A stretch of DNA of 46,228 bases from Acidobacteriota bacterium (GCA_025354525.1 JANXMS010000529.1:1-46228); one strand, 5' to 3'; numbered from the stretch's first letter, positions 1-7,901 are shown. The notes: generated by a model not told the origin, from the letters alone. Made by a program: numbers and translations.

Positions 1-359
1 CTGGGATGGCACAATGCGCTAAATCCTGGGGCTTGGGGCAAAGCCCCATCTCAACCAACGCCCAGCGGCAGATGTTGAATTCACATCAAAACACCTGCTG
101 ATGGTGCTGCAAAAGTAATTGTCGTTAGAAGCGGTTCCTAAATTGTCGCCCATCATACGGGCTCGTTCCGGTCTTTGCCGATTTGGCTATCAGCGCCAAA
201 CAGCTTACCGGCCCGGCCGTTCCCGCGAGGGAAGGCAGAAGCAATAGAAACGGTCTTGCCGTTGATCGTCTTGGACTCGGTCGTCGCCGGGGCTCTGAGC
301 GAAAGCGAAGCTAGCCAATGGTCGCACTGCGGAAGGCGTTCAACATATAGCGGGATTGC
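1..359. other. Intergenic stretch with no supported gene
   Basis: No convincing coding region on either strand. A GC-rich hairpin (stem TGGGGC/GCCCCA around position 34-48) is present but lacks a T-tract, so I do not call it a terminator. The open frame around 175-363 has no recognisable protein features. The stretch lies downstream of the minus-strand operon that ends at 360. Confidence 0.5.
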
Positions 360-2090
360 CTAACGGACGGTTACCGACTCAATCGCGATGCCCAGGTCCC
401 TGGCGTCCTTGCCGATTCGTACGGTGTGGTCCAAGTTGATTCCAAGTAGAAACCGGCCTTGGTTCGGCGGCAACGGAGCCGAGATCCGAATAGGCTTTGC
501 GCAGTCGCTGACCGTGTGCCGAGCCAGCACGGACTCGTCCGTCGACAGCGTCAGCACAAACGGCCTCCCTTTCACTTGCTCCGCCACGCAGAAGCCCTGA
601 ATTGTCAGCACCTGGCCGGGAGCGGAAATCCGCACCGTCGCCCGCTGCCCGATCCAGCGATAGTTGTTCTCGGCTTCATACCACTGGCCGCCTAACAAAT
701 GAGCGTTCGCCGAACTGGCGACATCAATCGTCGCCGAAACCGAAATGTGCCGACGAAGCTCATCGGCCTTCGCGGCGGTGACGTTTACCATCCGTGGGCC
801 GCGAACTTCGAAGATCGCGGCCCGGTGGTTATCCGCCTCTCGGACCACCACCCCCGCCGACTGCGAATAATCGGAATAATCAGATTTCTCCATCGCCGGT
901 GTAAGCGCAGCCGCGTTGTCCGGCGTTAGGAACACCCGATTCAGCCCAATCAGGTAAAACGGCCGGTCGTGGAAGCTGTTCCAGAAAAGAACGTCGGAGA
1001 CCCCGGTAACATACAGCGTCTTGCCCGGATGCCGACGGCCCGCTTCGGCCAACCCCAGCAAAAACGTGGATGCCTGATCGGACTCGGCCACTACCTGAAG
1101 CACCAGCCGATGGCTTTGCAGCGCCTGAAAAACGACCAGCGGAACAATCAGAACCCAAGCGTAACGAACACTGCAAACGAGCTGCGTGAACGCCAGCGCA
1201 AGGCCGAGCAGCGGGACGAAAAGGTAGTAATCCGAAACATGATTCGGCACCAGCAGAAACGGACCGAGCGTCACAAAGAACCACCCCAGTCCGAAGCCGA
1301 TCACCCGATCCCGCCGACCCGCAAAACCGGCGACGAGAAGCGCCGAAACCAACGCCAACAGCGGACCCGAGAGCCCGATGCAAAGGCCCCAATACTCCAG
1401 AAAAGTACTCGGCAATCGAGCGTCCAATGCGACCGCATAGACGCCGACGGCGGACTTCGGGGCCCACCGATCATGCAGCAAGTAGAAACCCACGCTCGGG
1501 ACGAAAAGCCAAAGCGCGGCGCGCCAAGCGCGAGGCGCAATTAAAAGCGCCAGGACAGGGAAAACGATATTCAGCTCGTTGACCCCGAAGCCGAGTACGA
1601 ACAGCACCCAGACGCCCGCCAGCAGCCCGCGACGGCCCGTTTCGGTGTAACGGAGGAAGAGCGCGGTCGAGCCCAGCAGCACGCCAGCGCAAAGAACTTG
1701 GTTATACGCCGAAACCCAGGTCAACGGCCAATAAAGGCACACGTGGACCGTCCAAACGGAAGCGGCGACTACGGCCACCCACCGCGACCCCGCCAAGCGC
1801 GTAAACAGCCAAACCGCCAGCAGCAGGCTAACGATGTGCGTCAGAAAAACAGCGATGTGAAACGGGACGGCGTTGAGGTCGAACAGCCACCGACCCACGA
1901 GAAAAAACAGCCGCTCGCTGATCGTCCGAACGGTGCCCTGCGCCATCGGCGCGAACAGAGCATCGGTCAGGGTGAGCCCTGAACCAATCCGCTGACTCAG
2001 GCTTAACCACGCGAAATCGTCCCTTTGAAACCAAGCCCCCAGCGCGGGCCAGTAAACGACAAAAAACAGGAGCACCGGAAGGAGCGGCAT
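360..2090 (-). CDS. GT-C-like multi-pass membrane glycosyltransferase
   Basis: Predicted inner-membrane protein of 576 aa. The first two thirds are a series of hydrophobic helices, and the first periplasmic loop carries an acidic QRDDF motif near residue 25. That architecture is typical of GT-C glycosyltransferases, which use lipid-linked sugars. The last 150 or so residues are hydrophilic and beta-rich, with a Trp-rich segment (GGQWYEAENNYRW) resembling the C-terminal domain often seen on such proteins. I chose ATG at 2090 because AAGGAG lies 6 nt upstream; the frame stays open to a TTG at 2132. It is last in the minus-strand operon, 34 nt after the keto-deoxyglucarate dehydratase gene. Donor and acceptor cannot be told from sequence, and a non-enzymatic membrane role is possible. 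Confidence 0.6.
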   Translation of the reverse strand: MPLLPVLLFFVVYWPALGAWFQRDDFAWLSLSQRIGSGLTLTDALFAPMAQGTVRTISERLFFLVGRWLFDLNAVPFHIAVFLTHIVSLLLAVWLFTRLAGSRWVAVVAASVWTVHVCLYWPLTWVSAYNQVLCAGVLLGSTALFLRYTETGRRGLLAGVWVLFVLGFGVNELNIVFPVLALLIAPRAWRAALWLFVPSVGFYLLHDRWAPKSAVGVYAVALDARLPSTFLEYWGLCIGLSGPLLALVSALLVAGFAGRRDRVIGFGLGWFFVTLGPFLLVPNHVSDYYLFVPLLGLALAFTQLVCSVRYAWVLIVPLVVFQALQSHRLVLQVVAESDQASTFLLGLAEAGRRHPGKTLYVTGVSDVLFWNSFHDRPFYLIGLNRVFLTPDNAAALTPAMEKSDYSDYSQSAGVVVREADNHRAAIFEVRGPRMVNVTAAKADELRRHISVSATIDVASSANAHLLGGQWYEAENNYRWIGQRATVRISAPGQVLTIQGFCVAEQVKGRPFVLTLSTDESVLARHTVSDCAKPIRISAPLPPNQGRFLLGINLDHTVRIGKDARDLGIAIESVTVR

Positions 2091-2124
2091 CAGCCGCTCC
2101 TTCCGGAAAGTTCGAATTGACCCG

Positions 2125-3024
2125 TTAGACAACGTCCGCGTAAACGGCCATCAGCTTTTCGAGGTCCGCTTGGTCGGCAGCCGTCACGTTCGACAGAGGC
2201 GGCCGCACCGGACCCGCCGGATGACCGAGAATCTCCATCGCATTCTTCATGATGGAAACTTCGTAGCCCTTCATGCGGTCGCGCAAAGCGTATAGCGGAT
2301 GAACGTACTTCTTCATCATCGCGTCCATCGCCACGCGATCACCCTTGAAACCGGCCTCGGCAATCGCCAGCGAAAGCTTCGGAGCGATGTTCGAAATCGA
2401 CGACGTGTAAGCTTGGCATCCAATCGCAAAGTAGCCCGGAGCAAGATCGTCACCCAGACCGCCGACCCAGGCCACGCGGTCACCCACTTCGAGCATGATG
2501 CGATGATACTTCCGAATGTCGCCTTGGCCGTCCTTCCACATCTTCAGGCTAGGAACGCGATCCAGCAGGCGCGAAACCTGCGCCGGGCTCATGCCGGCCC
2601 AGTCGCGGGTATAGAACGAAAGCGGCAGGCCGCAGCTATTGCCAATCGCTTCAAAATAATCGAGCAGGCCCGACTCCGGAGCGTTGATGTAGTAGGGCGG
2701 CATCACCAGCAGCGCTTCCGCGCCAGCCTTCTCCATCTCCCGAGCCATCTGGCAAGCCATCACCGTGTTGTACCCAACACCGGCGACGATCGGCATGCGA
2801 CCGTTGACGGCCTTCACAGAGACCCGTACGCACTCGATGGCTTCTTCCGGGGTCAGCGAATAAATCTCGCCGGTGCCACCGACGACGACTTGCGCGCAAA
2901 AATCGTAGCCCGCCATCCAGTCGCAATTCTTTTCGAGCGCGGGAAGGTCAAGCGAAAGGTCTTTCTGAAAGGGCGTGATCGGAAAGCCGAAGACGCCGCG
3001 GAAGGCTTGTTTAGGATCGAGCAT
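2125..3024 (-). CDS. kdgD: 5-dehydro-4-deoxyglucarate dehydratase
   Basis: DHDPS/NAL-family (beta/alpha)8-barrel enzyme, 299 aa, the usual length. Visible are the GGTGEIYSLTPEE loop near residue 49, the catalytic Tyr in FYTRD (Tyr138) and the Schiff-base Lys in KMWKDGQGD (Lys164). The KDGQGD context is characteristic of the KdgD subfamily, which decarboxylates and dehydrates 5-keto-4-deoxyglucarate to 2,5-dioxopentanoate. The start is set at ATG 3024 because the protein then begins directly with the conserved barrel; an upstream in-frame ATG at 3102 would add 26 residues overlapping the preceding gene. It lies 16 nt downstream of glucarate dehydratase, the enzyme that makes its substrate, which strongly supports the assignment. 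Confidence 0.88.
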   Translation of the reverse strand: MLDPKQAFRGVFGFPITPFQKDLSLDLPALEKNCDWMAGYDFCAQVVVGGTGEIYSLTPEEAIECVRVSVKAVNGRMPIVAGVGYNTVMACQMAREMEKAGAEALLVMPPYYINAPESGLLDYFEAIGNSCGLPLSFYTRDWAGMSPAQVSRLLDRVPSLKMWKDGQGDIRKYHRIMLEVGDRVAWVGGLGDDLAPGYFAIGCQAYTSSISNIAPKLSLAIAEAGFKGDRVAMDAMMKKYVHPLYALRDRMKGYEVSIMKNAMEILGHPAGPVRPPLSNVTAADQADLEKLMAVYADVV

Positions 3025-3040
3025 GAGAGCTTGGAGAATT

Positions 3041-4366
3041 CTACCAGCGAGGGAGGATACGTTTCCAGTTGGGGTCGACGTGCTTCTGCATTTCGAGCTC
3101 ATCGTCGCGTTTGCGGTAGGGCAGTTTCCGATAGCGTTCTTCGCCTCGGGCCACTTGGTCGTAGTCGAGGTCCACGCCCAGGCCGGGCTTGTCGGGAATC
3201 ACAACGGTACCTTCGTGGAACTTCACGCGACCGCCGACGACCACTTCGTCGATCTCCGTTTGCCACGGGTAGTGGGTGTCGCAACCGTAAGTCAGCATCG
3301 GGCAAACCGCCGCCGCATGCGCCATCGTCATCAGACTTACGCCCAAATGATTATTCGAGTGCATGCTCATGCCGAGCCCGAGCACTTCGCAAAGGTCGCT
3401 CAGTTTCTGTTGGGCCCGCACGCCGCCCCAGTAGTGGGGGTCGGAGAGGATGATCTGCACCCCGTCGGTCTGCTTGGCCACCGGAACGTGCGCAAAGCAC
3501 GTCGTCGCCACGTTCGAAGCCAGGGGAGTATCCACGCCCGCGGCGAGAAGCCGACGGCGCACTTCGCCCATGCCTTCCATCCCGGCGCAGGGGTCTTCCA
3601 GATAACCGCCGTTGCTCAATTCTTCCGTCAGCCCCAGACCGACGCGGACCGAGGTATCGACCGACCAAGCGCAGTTCGGGTCAATGCGCAATGGAAAGCT
3701 GGGGCCAAACTCGGCGCGAAGAGCGCGAATTGCGTCCATCTCAGCATCCGGGTCCAAAACGCCGCCCTTTAACTTGATCTCTTTGAAGCCATACTGCGCC
3801 ACCATCTGCTTCGCGCTGCGGACCACCGCTTCCGGCGTCAGAATTTCGCCGTACTCGTCTTCCCGCGCGTCGTCGCCCATGCCGCCGCCGCCCGCGTGCT
3901 TATAGAACAGATAGGCGGAGAAAGGTACCGCATCACGACACTTGCCACCAACCAAATCGCAAAGGGGCCGACCGAGGGCCTTCCCGATCGCGTCGAGACA
4001 AGCCACTTCAATCGCGGCATTCGTGCGCGTGTGCACGTCCAGCGGGTTCTCACCCGGGACGAGCCACGTCTGCGAACGAGCACCGGTAGAGGTGGCCTGC
4101 GCCTCAATCTCTCGAGCCTGTCCTTGCAAATACTGCCAGAATCCAGTGAGCTGAAAGGGATCCATCCCCTCGACTCGGTGGCGAACGCTTTCCAACGCTC
4201 CAACCGGGCCATCGCCGCCGTAGGTTTCACTAATGCCCGTAATCCCGTCCGTCGTGACCACTTCGACAATAGTCCGGAGGGCGTAGGGGGCGTGGAGACC
4301 GTAGGAGGAACGCAGGGGACCGTCGGCCACCGCGATGGGATGGAGCTTCAGCTCTTTAATGCGCAA
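3041..4366 (-). CDS. gudD: Glucarate dehydratase (enolase superfamily)
   Basis: Cytosolic enzyme of 441 aa, very near the family length of about 446, converting D-glucarate to 5-keto-4-deoxyglucarate. The KxK pair is in EIKLKGG (residues 196-202), metal-ligand strands are RIDPN (227-231) and LEDP (256-259), and the catalytic His lies in SMHSNNH (334-340). Translation starts at TTG 4366; no usable ATG exists upstream in frame. GGAAG lies about 8 nt before the TTG, inside the end of the preceding small gene, whose stop is only 3 nt away, so translational coupling is likely. A galactarate-acting or GudX-like relative is the main alternative, but pairing with kdgD favours a real glucarate pathway. 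Confidence 0.9.
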   Translation of the reverse strand: MRIKELKLHPIAVADGPLRSSYGLHAPYALRTIVEVVTTDGITGISETYGGDGPVGALESVRHRVEGMDPFQLTGFWQYLQGQAREIEAQATSTGARSQTWLVPGENPLDVHTRTNAAIEVACLDAIGKALGRPLCDLVGGKCRDAVPFSAYLFYKHAGGGGMGDDAREDEYGEILTPEAVVRSAKQMVAQYGFKEIKLKGGVLDPDAEMDAIRALRAEFGPSFPLRIDPNCAWSVDTSVRVGLGLTEELSNGGYLEDPCAGMEGMGEVRRRLLAAGVDTPLASNVATTCFAHVPVAKQTDGVQIILSDPHYWGGVRAQQKLSDLCEVLGLGMSMHSNNHLGVSLMTMAHAAAVCPMLTYGCDTHYPWQTEIDEVVVGGRVKFHEGTVVIPDKPGLGVDLDYDQVARGEERYRKLPYRKRDDELEMQKHVDPNWKRILPRW

Positions 4367-4369
4367 GAA

Positions 4370-4501
4370 TTACTTCCGCATGCCCGGCTTCGGGCTACGA
4401 ACGGCCTGCTGACGACGTTTCTTCTTGGAGCGCTTCGGCTTCGAGATGATGAAGGTGCCGCTTCCGATGTACTCGGCGGCGTATAGGTTTGCTTTAGCCA
4501 T
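4370..4501 (-). CDS. Small highly basic 43-aa protein
   Basis: Starts MAKANLYAAEYIGSG, then a hydrophobic patch (TFIIS), then a run of basic residues (KPKRSKKKRRQQ) and ends PKPGMRK. About a third of the residues are Lys or Arg, suggesting nucleic-acid or ribosome binding, but I do not recognise the family. It is translated from ATG 4501; its stop lies 3 nt before the TTG of glucarate dehydratase, so it is the first gene of that operon. The intergenic region upstream is shared with the divergent ferritin-like gene. Supporting it as real are the in-frame start, the clean stop, the tight spacing and a composition quite unlike a random frame. Confidence 0.6.
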   Translation of the reverse strand: MAKANLYAAEYIGSGTFIISKPKRSKKKRRQQAVRSPKPGMRK

Positions 4502-4574
4502 AACTTTCTAGTGTACCGGAAAAAAACTATCCCCGGGCTCAATCCGGTCGAGAATCGTTCTCGTAAGCACTGGC

Positions 4575-5402
4575 ATGGAAACAAAACAGCTTTTCAACCA
4601 GATCGCCGGACGCCGGGGATTCTTTCGCAACTTGGGGTTAGCGACGGCTACGGTGACCGCTGCCACGGCCCAACCAACGGCCAGCGCGCCCTTCCAATTC
4701 GATAGCCCGGCGCAGATCCTGACGGCGGCACTCATTGCTGAAGATCTTGCCACAACTTTCTATTACAACTTCCTGGCCGGCAAAGCCGCTGAAGATCCAG
4801 CCGTCGCGGTGGAACTGAAAAATAGAAACTACCTCCGCGCCGCGCTGCAAGAAGAGATCGAACATGCCAACCTTCTGCGGAGCCTACTCGGGATTTCCGC
4901 AGCCGGGGCCGACCCGATCCAAACTTTCTACTTTCCGAAAGGAACCTTCGACAAGCTAGACGCTACGACCGGCGCGGCCGCCTTGCCGATTCTCGACGCG
5001 CTCGAAAACGCCTTCATCGGAGCGTATTTGACCGCCGTCCGCGCCTTTGCGTTTATGGCCGCCAACACCAGCACCAACCGTGGCGTCTACTACAAACTGG
5101 GCAACGCGAACCTAAGCGCCGATCAGTTGGCCTACTTCTCGCAGGTATCGGCCTCCATCCTCGGAGTCGAAGCCGAGCACCGAGCCCTCGGCCGGGTCAT
5201 CGGCGGGCAGGACCCCGCCAACAATCGGTGTTACCAGCAGACCGCCGGTTTAGACTCCGTCTTTACGGGTTCAAAGTCCGCAGTGGTGGCCTTGACGCCG
5301 TTCTTGACGCCGGCGACGGGGCCGGCGTTCTCGTTCAAAGAGGCGCTCGAAAAGGGAGCCGCTCTTACGTTGCCGTGCGAGTTCGGCCCCCCCGCGTTCT
5401 AG
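4575..5402 (+). CDS. Exported ferritin-like domain protein
   Basis: 275 aa with an N-terminal twin-arginine-like leader (GRRGFFRNLGLATA, Arg13-Arg14), so export in folded form is likely. The mature part is a helical bundle of the ferritin-like type: an acidic pair in LIAEDLAT (Glu56-Asp57), EEIEH (93-97) and, late in the protein, VEAEHRA provide ExxH-type carboxylate/His ligands for a di-iron site. Related proteins are common in Acidobacteriota and are often annotated as ferritin-like or Dps-like, with no defined substrate. The gene is monocistronic; its stop overlaps the stop of the convergent SDR gene by 4 nt. Function beyond probable di-iron binding is unknown. Confidence 0.75.
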   Translation: METKQLFNQIAGRRGFFRNLGLATATVTAATAQPTASAPFQFDSPAQILTAALIAEDLATTFYYNFLAGKAAEDPAVAVELKNRNYLRAALQEEIEHANLLRSLLGISAAGADPIQTFYFPKGTFDKLDATTGAAALPILDALENAFIGAYLTAVRAFAFMAANTSTNRGVYYKLGNANLSADQLAYFSQVSASILGVEAEHRALGRVIGGQDPANNRCYQQTAGLDSVFTGSKSAVVALTPFLTPATGPAFSFKEALEKGAALTLPCEFGPPAF

Positions 5403-6160
5403 ACCATATACATGCCGCCGTTGATTTCGATCGTCTGTCCATGAATGCCGCTAGCGGCATCACTGAGCAGAAACGCGATCACGGCGGCAATCTCTTCATT
5501 GTTCTGCAAGCGACCGGCGGGCGTCAGCGATTTGGCCGTATCGAGCATCTGCTGCGTGGAGTACTTCTCGTGGAAGTAGTTGTCGACGGTGCCGGGGGAG
5601 ACGGCGTTGACGCGAATTCCGGCGGGGGCCAGTTCCTTCGCGAGCCCTTTTGTAATGCAGGAAACGGCGGCCTTCGAAGCGGCGTAAATTGTAGCGCCGG
5701 GTCCTCCGCCGTTGCGGGCCGCGATGGAACTCAGGTTGATAATGTGACCCGAGCCTTTGGCAATCATGGCCGGAGCAAGCGCTTGCGTGATGAAGTAGAC
5801 GCTCTTTGAATTCAGCGTCATGACACGATCATAGATATCGTAAGTGAACTCCGGTAACTTGGCCCGCTGGACCAAATGGCCAGCGTTATTGATCAGGATA
5901 TCGGCGTCCGGCGCGGTGGCCTTGAGTTGATTGATGAAGCCGGTCAGGCCGACATCGGTCGACAGATCGGCTCCGATCAGGTCTACCTGACAGTTTGATA
6001 GCTCGACGGCAAGTTCCGCAGCGCCCTGTTGATACGACGAGTAATGGAGCACTAGGCGAGCGGCACCGGCTGCGGCGAGCATGCGAGCGGTGGCGGCACC
6101 GATGCCGCGTGAGGCACCGGTAATGACGGCTGTTTTTCCTGCGATTCCGTTGGGATTCAT
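5399..6160 (-). CDS. SDR-family oxidoreductase (FabG-like)
   Basis: 253-aa classical short-chain dehydrogenase/reductase. The NAD(P)-binding glycine motif TGASRGIG (14-21) is near the N-terminus, NNAG follows in the middle, and the Ser-Tyr-Lys catalytic set is in NLSS and YAASK. A C-terminal SGIHGQTIEINGG is typical of 3-oxoacyl-ACP-reductase-like members. Substrate cannot be assigned: FabG, sugar or secondary-alcohol dehydrogenases share all these motifs, and the neighbours give no pathway. Start ATG 6160; it is transcribed alone out of the decayed region upstream. Confidence 0.82.
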   Translation of the reverse strand: MNPNGIAGKTAVITGASRGIGAATARMLAAAGAARLVLHYSSYQQGAAELAVELSNCQVDLIGADLSTDVGLTGFINQLKATAPDADILINNAGHLVQRAKLPEFTYDIYDRVMTLNSKSVYFITQALAPAMIAKGSGHIINLSSIAARNGGGPGATIYAASKAAVSCITKGLAKELAPAGIRVNAVSPGTVDNYFHEKYSTQQMLDTAKSLTPAGRLQNNEEIAAVIAFLLSDAASGIHGQTIEINGGMYMV

Positions 6161-6306
6161 GAGCTACTATCGTATACCTAGAGCCCGGACGCGGACGAGC
6201 GGCGGTGGTAAATGGCCTCAGCGATCCAGCACCCGAAACCTCAAACGGCGAAAATTGCCGCTTGAAGAGGGGAGTCGCGGGGCATCCACCAGCGAAGGCC
6301 ATGGCC

Positions 6307-6314
6307 ATTAAACC
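6307..6314. repeat. 8-bp target-site duplication, left copy (MITE A)
   Basis: ATTAAACC here is repeated exactly at 6481-6488, immediately after the element. This is the expected footprint of transposition with 8-bp staggered cuts. Confidence 0.85.
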
Positions 6315-6480
6315 GTAATTGATTAGCGGCCTCCGGTTCAATAGAATCAATCGTTTCCGTAGCATCGCGCGACGCCTGTGGCATGATTGTGAGCGGCTCT
6401 CTGCGGCACAAACTCCAAAAACGCTAGGAAACTGGCCCAAATCGGGAGGCGAATGATCCCGAAACCCGCTAATCAAGTAC
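6315..6480 (+). mobile_element. MITE copy A, 166 bp, non-coding
   Basis: Begins GTAATTGATTAGCGG (6315-6329) and ends CCGCTAATCAAGTAC (6466-6480), giving 15-bp terminal inverted repeats matching at 14 positions. It is flanked by perfect 8-bp repeats ATTAAACC. The interior shares roughly 85 percent identity (by eye) with the inverted copy at 6982-7146. It encodes no protein, so it must be moved by a transposase in trans. GT-starting ends with an 8-bp duplication fit IS66-type elements, but that parentage is inference. It is inserted in the anti-sigma-like remnant and brings an in-frame stop. Confidence 0.85.
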
Positions 6481-6488
6481 ATTAAACC
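6481..6488. repeat. 8-bp target-site duplication, right copy (MITE A)
   Basis: ATTAAACC, identical to 6307-6314 on the other side of the element. Confidence 0.85.
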
Positions 6489-6724
6489 AATAGGTGAACG
6501 GAGCCAGCGAGTACGCGATGGCCAATCCGAGCCGTACGAAGCAGGCTCCGAGTCGGTAAGAGCGCCGCCGTCTCGACCGAAGGGCCCGGCGAAAGCGCCG
6601 CGAAGGCAGGGTTCTGTGCAAACCAGAATTCGACAAGGTGCCGAGAGTCGGAACTAATCTCATTTACGAGATATCCAGGAAGTAAGTCAGTTACGATGGT
6701 TTTTGTAATTCCCACGAGTTCGTC

Positions 6725-6912
6725 CGCCTCCTCGCTGTTTGGTGTGGGTAAGGACGAGAAAAGCGGAGCGACGGCATTTGGCGGTCGGAATATGCGGTGC
6801 TCCTGTTTGTGTTTGAGCGGGGAAGCGACAGCAACGCCGTCGCGGCGGTGGGAAGAGAGCGAAAACCTGCCTTTAGTTTTCGGCCGATCTCGGGGGCAAG
6901 TACGCTTGCTCG
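6725..6912 (+). repeat. Dispersed repeat C, copy 1
   Basis: Shares extended similarity with the reverse complement of 7484-7746. Matching blocks include GACGAGAAAAGC, TCGGAATATGC, GTTTGAGCGGGGAAGCGACA, CGCCGTCGCGGCGGTGGGAA and CGGCCGATCTCGGGG. Copy 1 lacks about 45 bp present in copy 2 after the TATTTGG block. No terminal inverted repeats or target duplications are visible. In one frame both copies read EYAV..VFERGSDS.AVAAVG, which may be chance or an old coding origin. It lies between the two decayed genes. Confidence 0.65.
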
Positions 6913-6973
6913 GCGCTCGCCGCGGCAAACAGCCGTTCGTCCTTAGTGAGCTGAGTTTAACGCGAGAGCGATA

Positions 6974-6981
6974 GATCCTCT
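6974..6981. repeat. 8-bp target-site duplication, left copy (MITE A')
   Basis: GATCCTCT here is repeated exactly at 7147-7154, directly flanking the element. Confidence 0.85.
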
Positions 6982-7146
6982 GTACTTGATTAGCGGGTTT
7001 CGGGATCATTCGCCCCCAGATCTTTGCCAGTTTCCTAGCGTTTTGGGAGTTCGTGTCGCAAAGGGCCCCTCGAAATCATGCCACAGGCTCGCGCGATGCT
7101 ACGGAAACCATTGAAGCTATTGGGTCGGAGGCCGCTAATCAATTAC
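6982..7146 (-). mobile_element. MITE copy A', 165 bp, inverted relative to copy A
   Basis: Begins GTACTTGATTAGCGG (6982-6996) and ends CCGCTAATCAATTAC (7132-7146): the same two slightly different 15-bp ends as copy A, swapped because the copy is inverted. It is flanked by perfect 8-bp repeats GATCCTCT. Insertion of 165 bp plus 8 bp is not a multiple of three, so it shifted the frame of the sigma-factor gene and added a TAG stop from its own terminus. It has no coding capacity. Confidence 0.87.
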
Positions 7147-7154
7147 GATCCTCT
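7147..7154. repeat. 8-bp target-site duplication, right copy (MITE A')
   Basis: GATCCTCT, identical to 6974-6981. Confidence 0.85.
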
Positions 7155-7483
7155 GTTTAACTGTGGCAGGTGATCCGGAGGAGACGGGCGACTCTGGCGT
7201 AGCTACCACCAGTAGCTCATCGGTCGGTCGGTGGCGCCGCAGATGATCGGGGAAGAGATTGCGGGTAATCGTCAGGAGGTAGGCCTTGACGGATTGTTGA
7301 CGAATTTTTCCGCTGGCGGTCCAGCCACGGACAATGGTTTCCTGACAGAGATCCTCGGCAAGCGCACGGTTGCCGCAGAGGAAATGCGCAAAAGCAGTGA
7401 CCTCTCCGGAGTAGCGGGCGAAAACTGGCTCTTCGCTGTTTGGACATGGGTAGAAGCGTTAGTGAAAGTTCGTCGGCGGGAGG

Positions 7484-7746
7484 CGAGCAAGCGGACCTGG
7501 TCCCCGAGATCGGCCGTGGAAATGGCGGACCGTGGAAAGCGAGGAAAACCAAACGCAGGTTTCCACGCTTTTCCCACCGCCGCGACGGCGATGCTGTCGC
7601 TTCCCCGCTCAAACACTAACAGGAACACTGCATATTCCGAGGTCCCCTCATGGATTCGCGACACCATCCAACCGGGCACCTCCAACAGCCAAATACCGTC
7701 TCTTAGCTTTTCTCGTCTTTATCCACACCAAAACAGCGAGCAGGCG
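7484..7746 (-). repeat. Dispersed repeat C, copy 2 (inverted)
   Basis: Reverse complement of the repeat at 6725-6912, with about 45 additional bases. It sits directly upstream of the sigma-factor remnant. Similarity seems to fade at about 7484 on one side and 7746 on the other. Confidence 0.65.
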
Positions 7747-7901
7747 AAAAGTTCATGGAAGCTCATTGAGTAACGACACGCAGCCAGAAATCCGGCGTAG
7801 CAAGTACTGAAAAACATTTCGTGGGACCCTCGCCAGCCTGCTCTGGAAGGACCCAGAAATCCATTCGCCCCAAACGTCAAGAACTCTTTGACAGCACACA
7901 T

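Larger units (their letters stand above)
6241..6720 (-). pseudogene. Remnant of anti-sigma-like membrane protein, frameshifted and MITE-interrupted
   Basis: On the minus strand one frame reads SEEADELVGI, then DLLPGYLVNEISSDSRHLVE and FAQNPAFAAL, a pattern resembling the cytoplasmic domain of zf-HC2/anti-sigma-like proteins of Acidobacteriota. The likely continuation into a membrane segment (RLGLAIAYSLAPFTYWFN) is in another frame, so at least one frameshift has occurred. The frame then stops inside the MITE at 6315-6480. Removing the MITE and one copy of its 8-bp duplication continues the frame as WFNGHGLRWWMPRDSP to a stop at 6241. No start codon or intact metal-binding Cys/His set is visible. 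Pairing with the sigma remnant upstream supports an old sigma/anti-sigma operon; family identity is tentative. Confidence 0.45.
6930..7458 (-). pseudogene. Remnant of ECF sigma factor, internally deleted and MITE-interrupted
   Basis: From 7458 leftwards on the minus strand the frame reads EEPVFARYSGEVTAFAHF, CGNRALAEDLCQETIVRGWT and VKAYLLTITRNLFPDHLRRH, a clear sigma-70 region 2 of the ECF type. After RPTDELLVVATPESPVSS the linker jumps to SPATVKQRIYRSRVKLSS, which matches the recognition helix of region 4.2, so much of region 4 is deleted. The second half of that helix is reached only if the MITE at 6982-7146 plus one duplication copy is removed; with it present the frame ends VKQRIVID then stop. 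No start codon is visible: a TAA at 7459-7461 precedes the fragment. Non-functional. Confidence 0.75.

Noticed and set aside
969-1544. Plus-strand open frame inside the first membrane protein gene
   Set aside because: Composition (Arg/Gln/Pro-rich) is that of an antisense shadow; the minus-strand frame has clear membrane helices.
7719-7901. 60-aa minus-strand open frame before the sigma remnant
   Set aside because: No conserved features, overlaps repeat C and the region before a terminator; judged to be chance.
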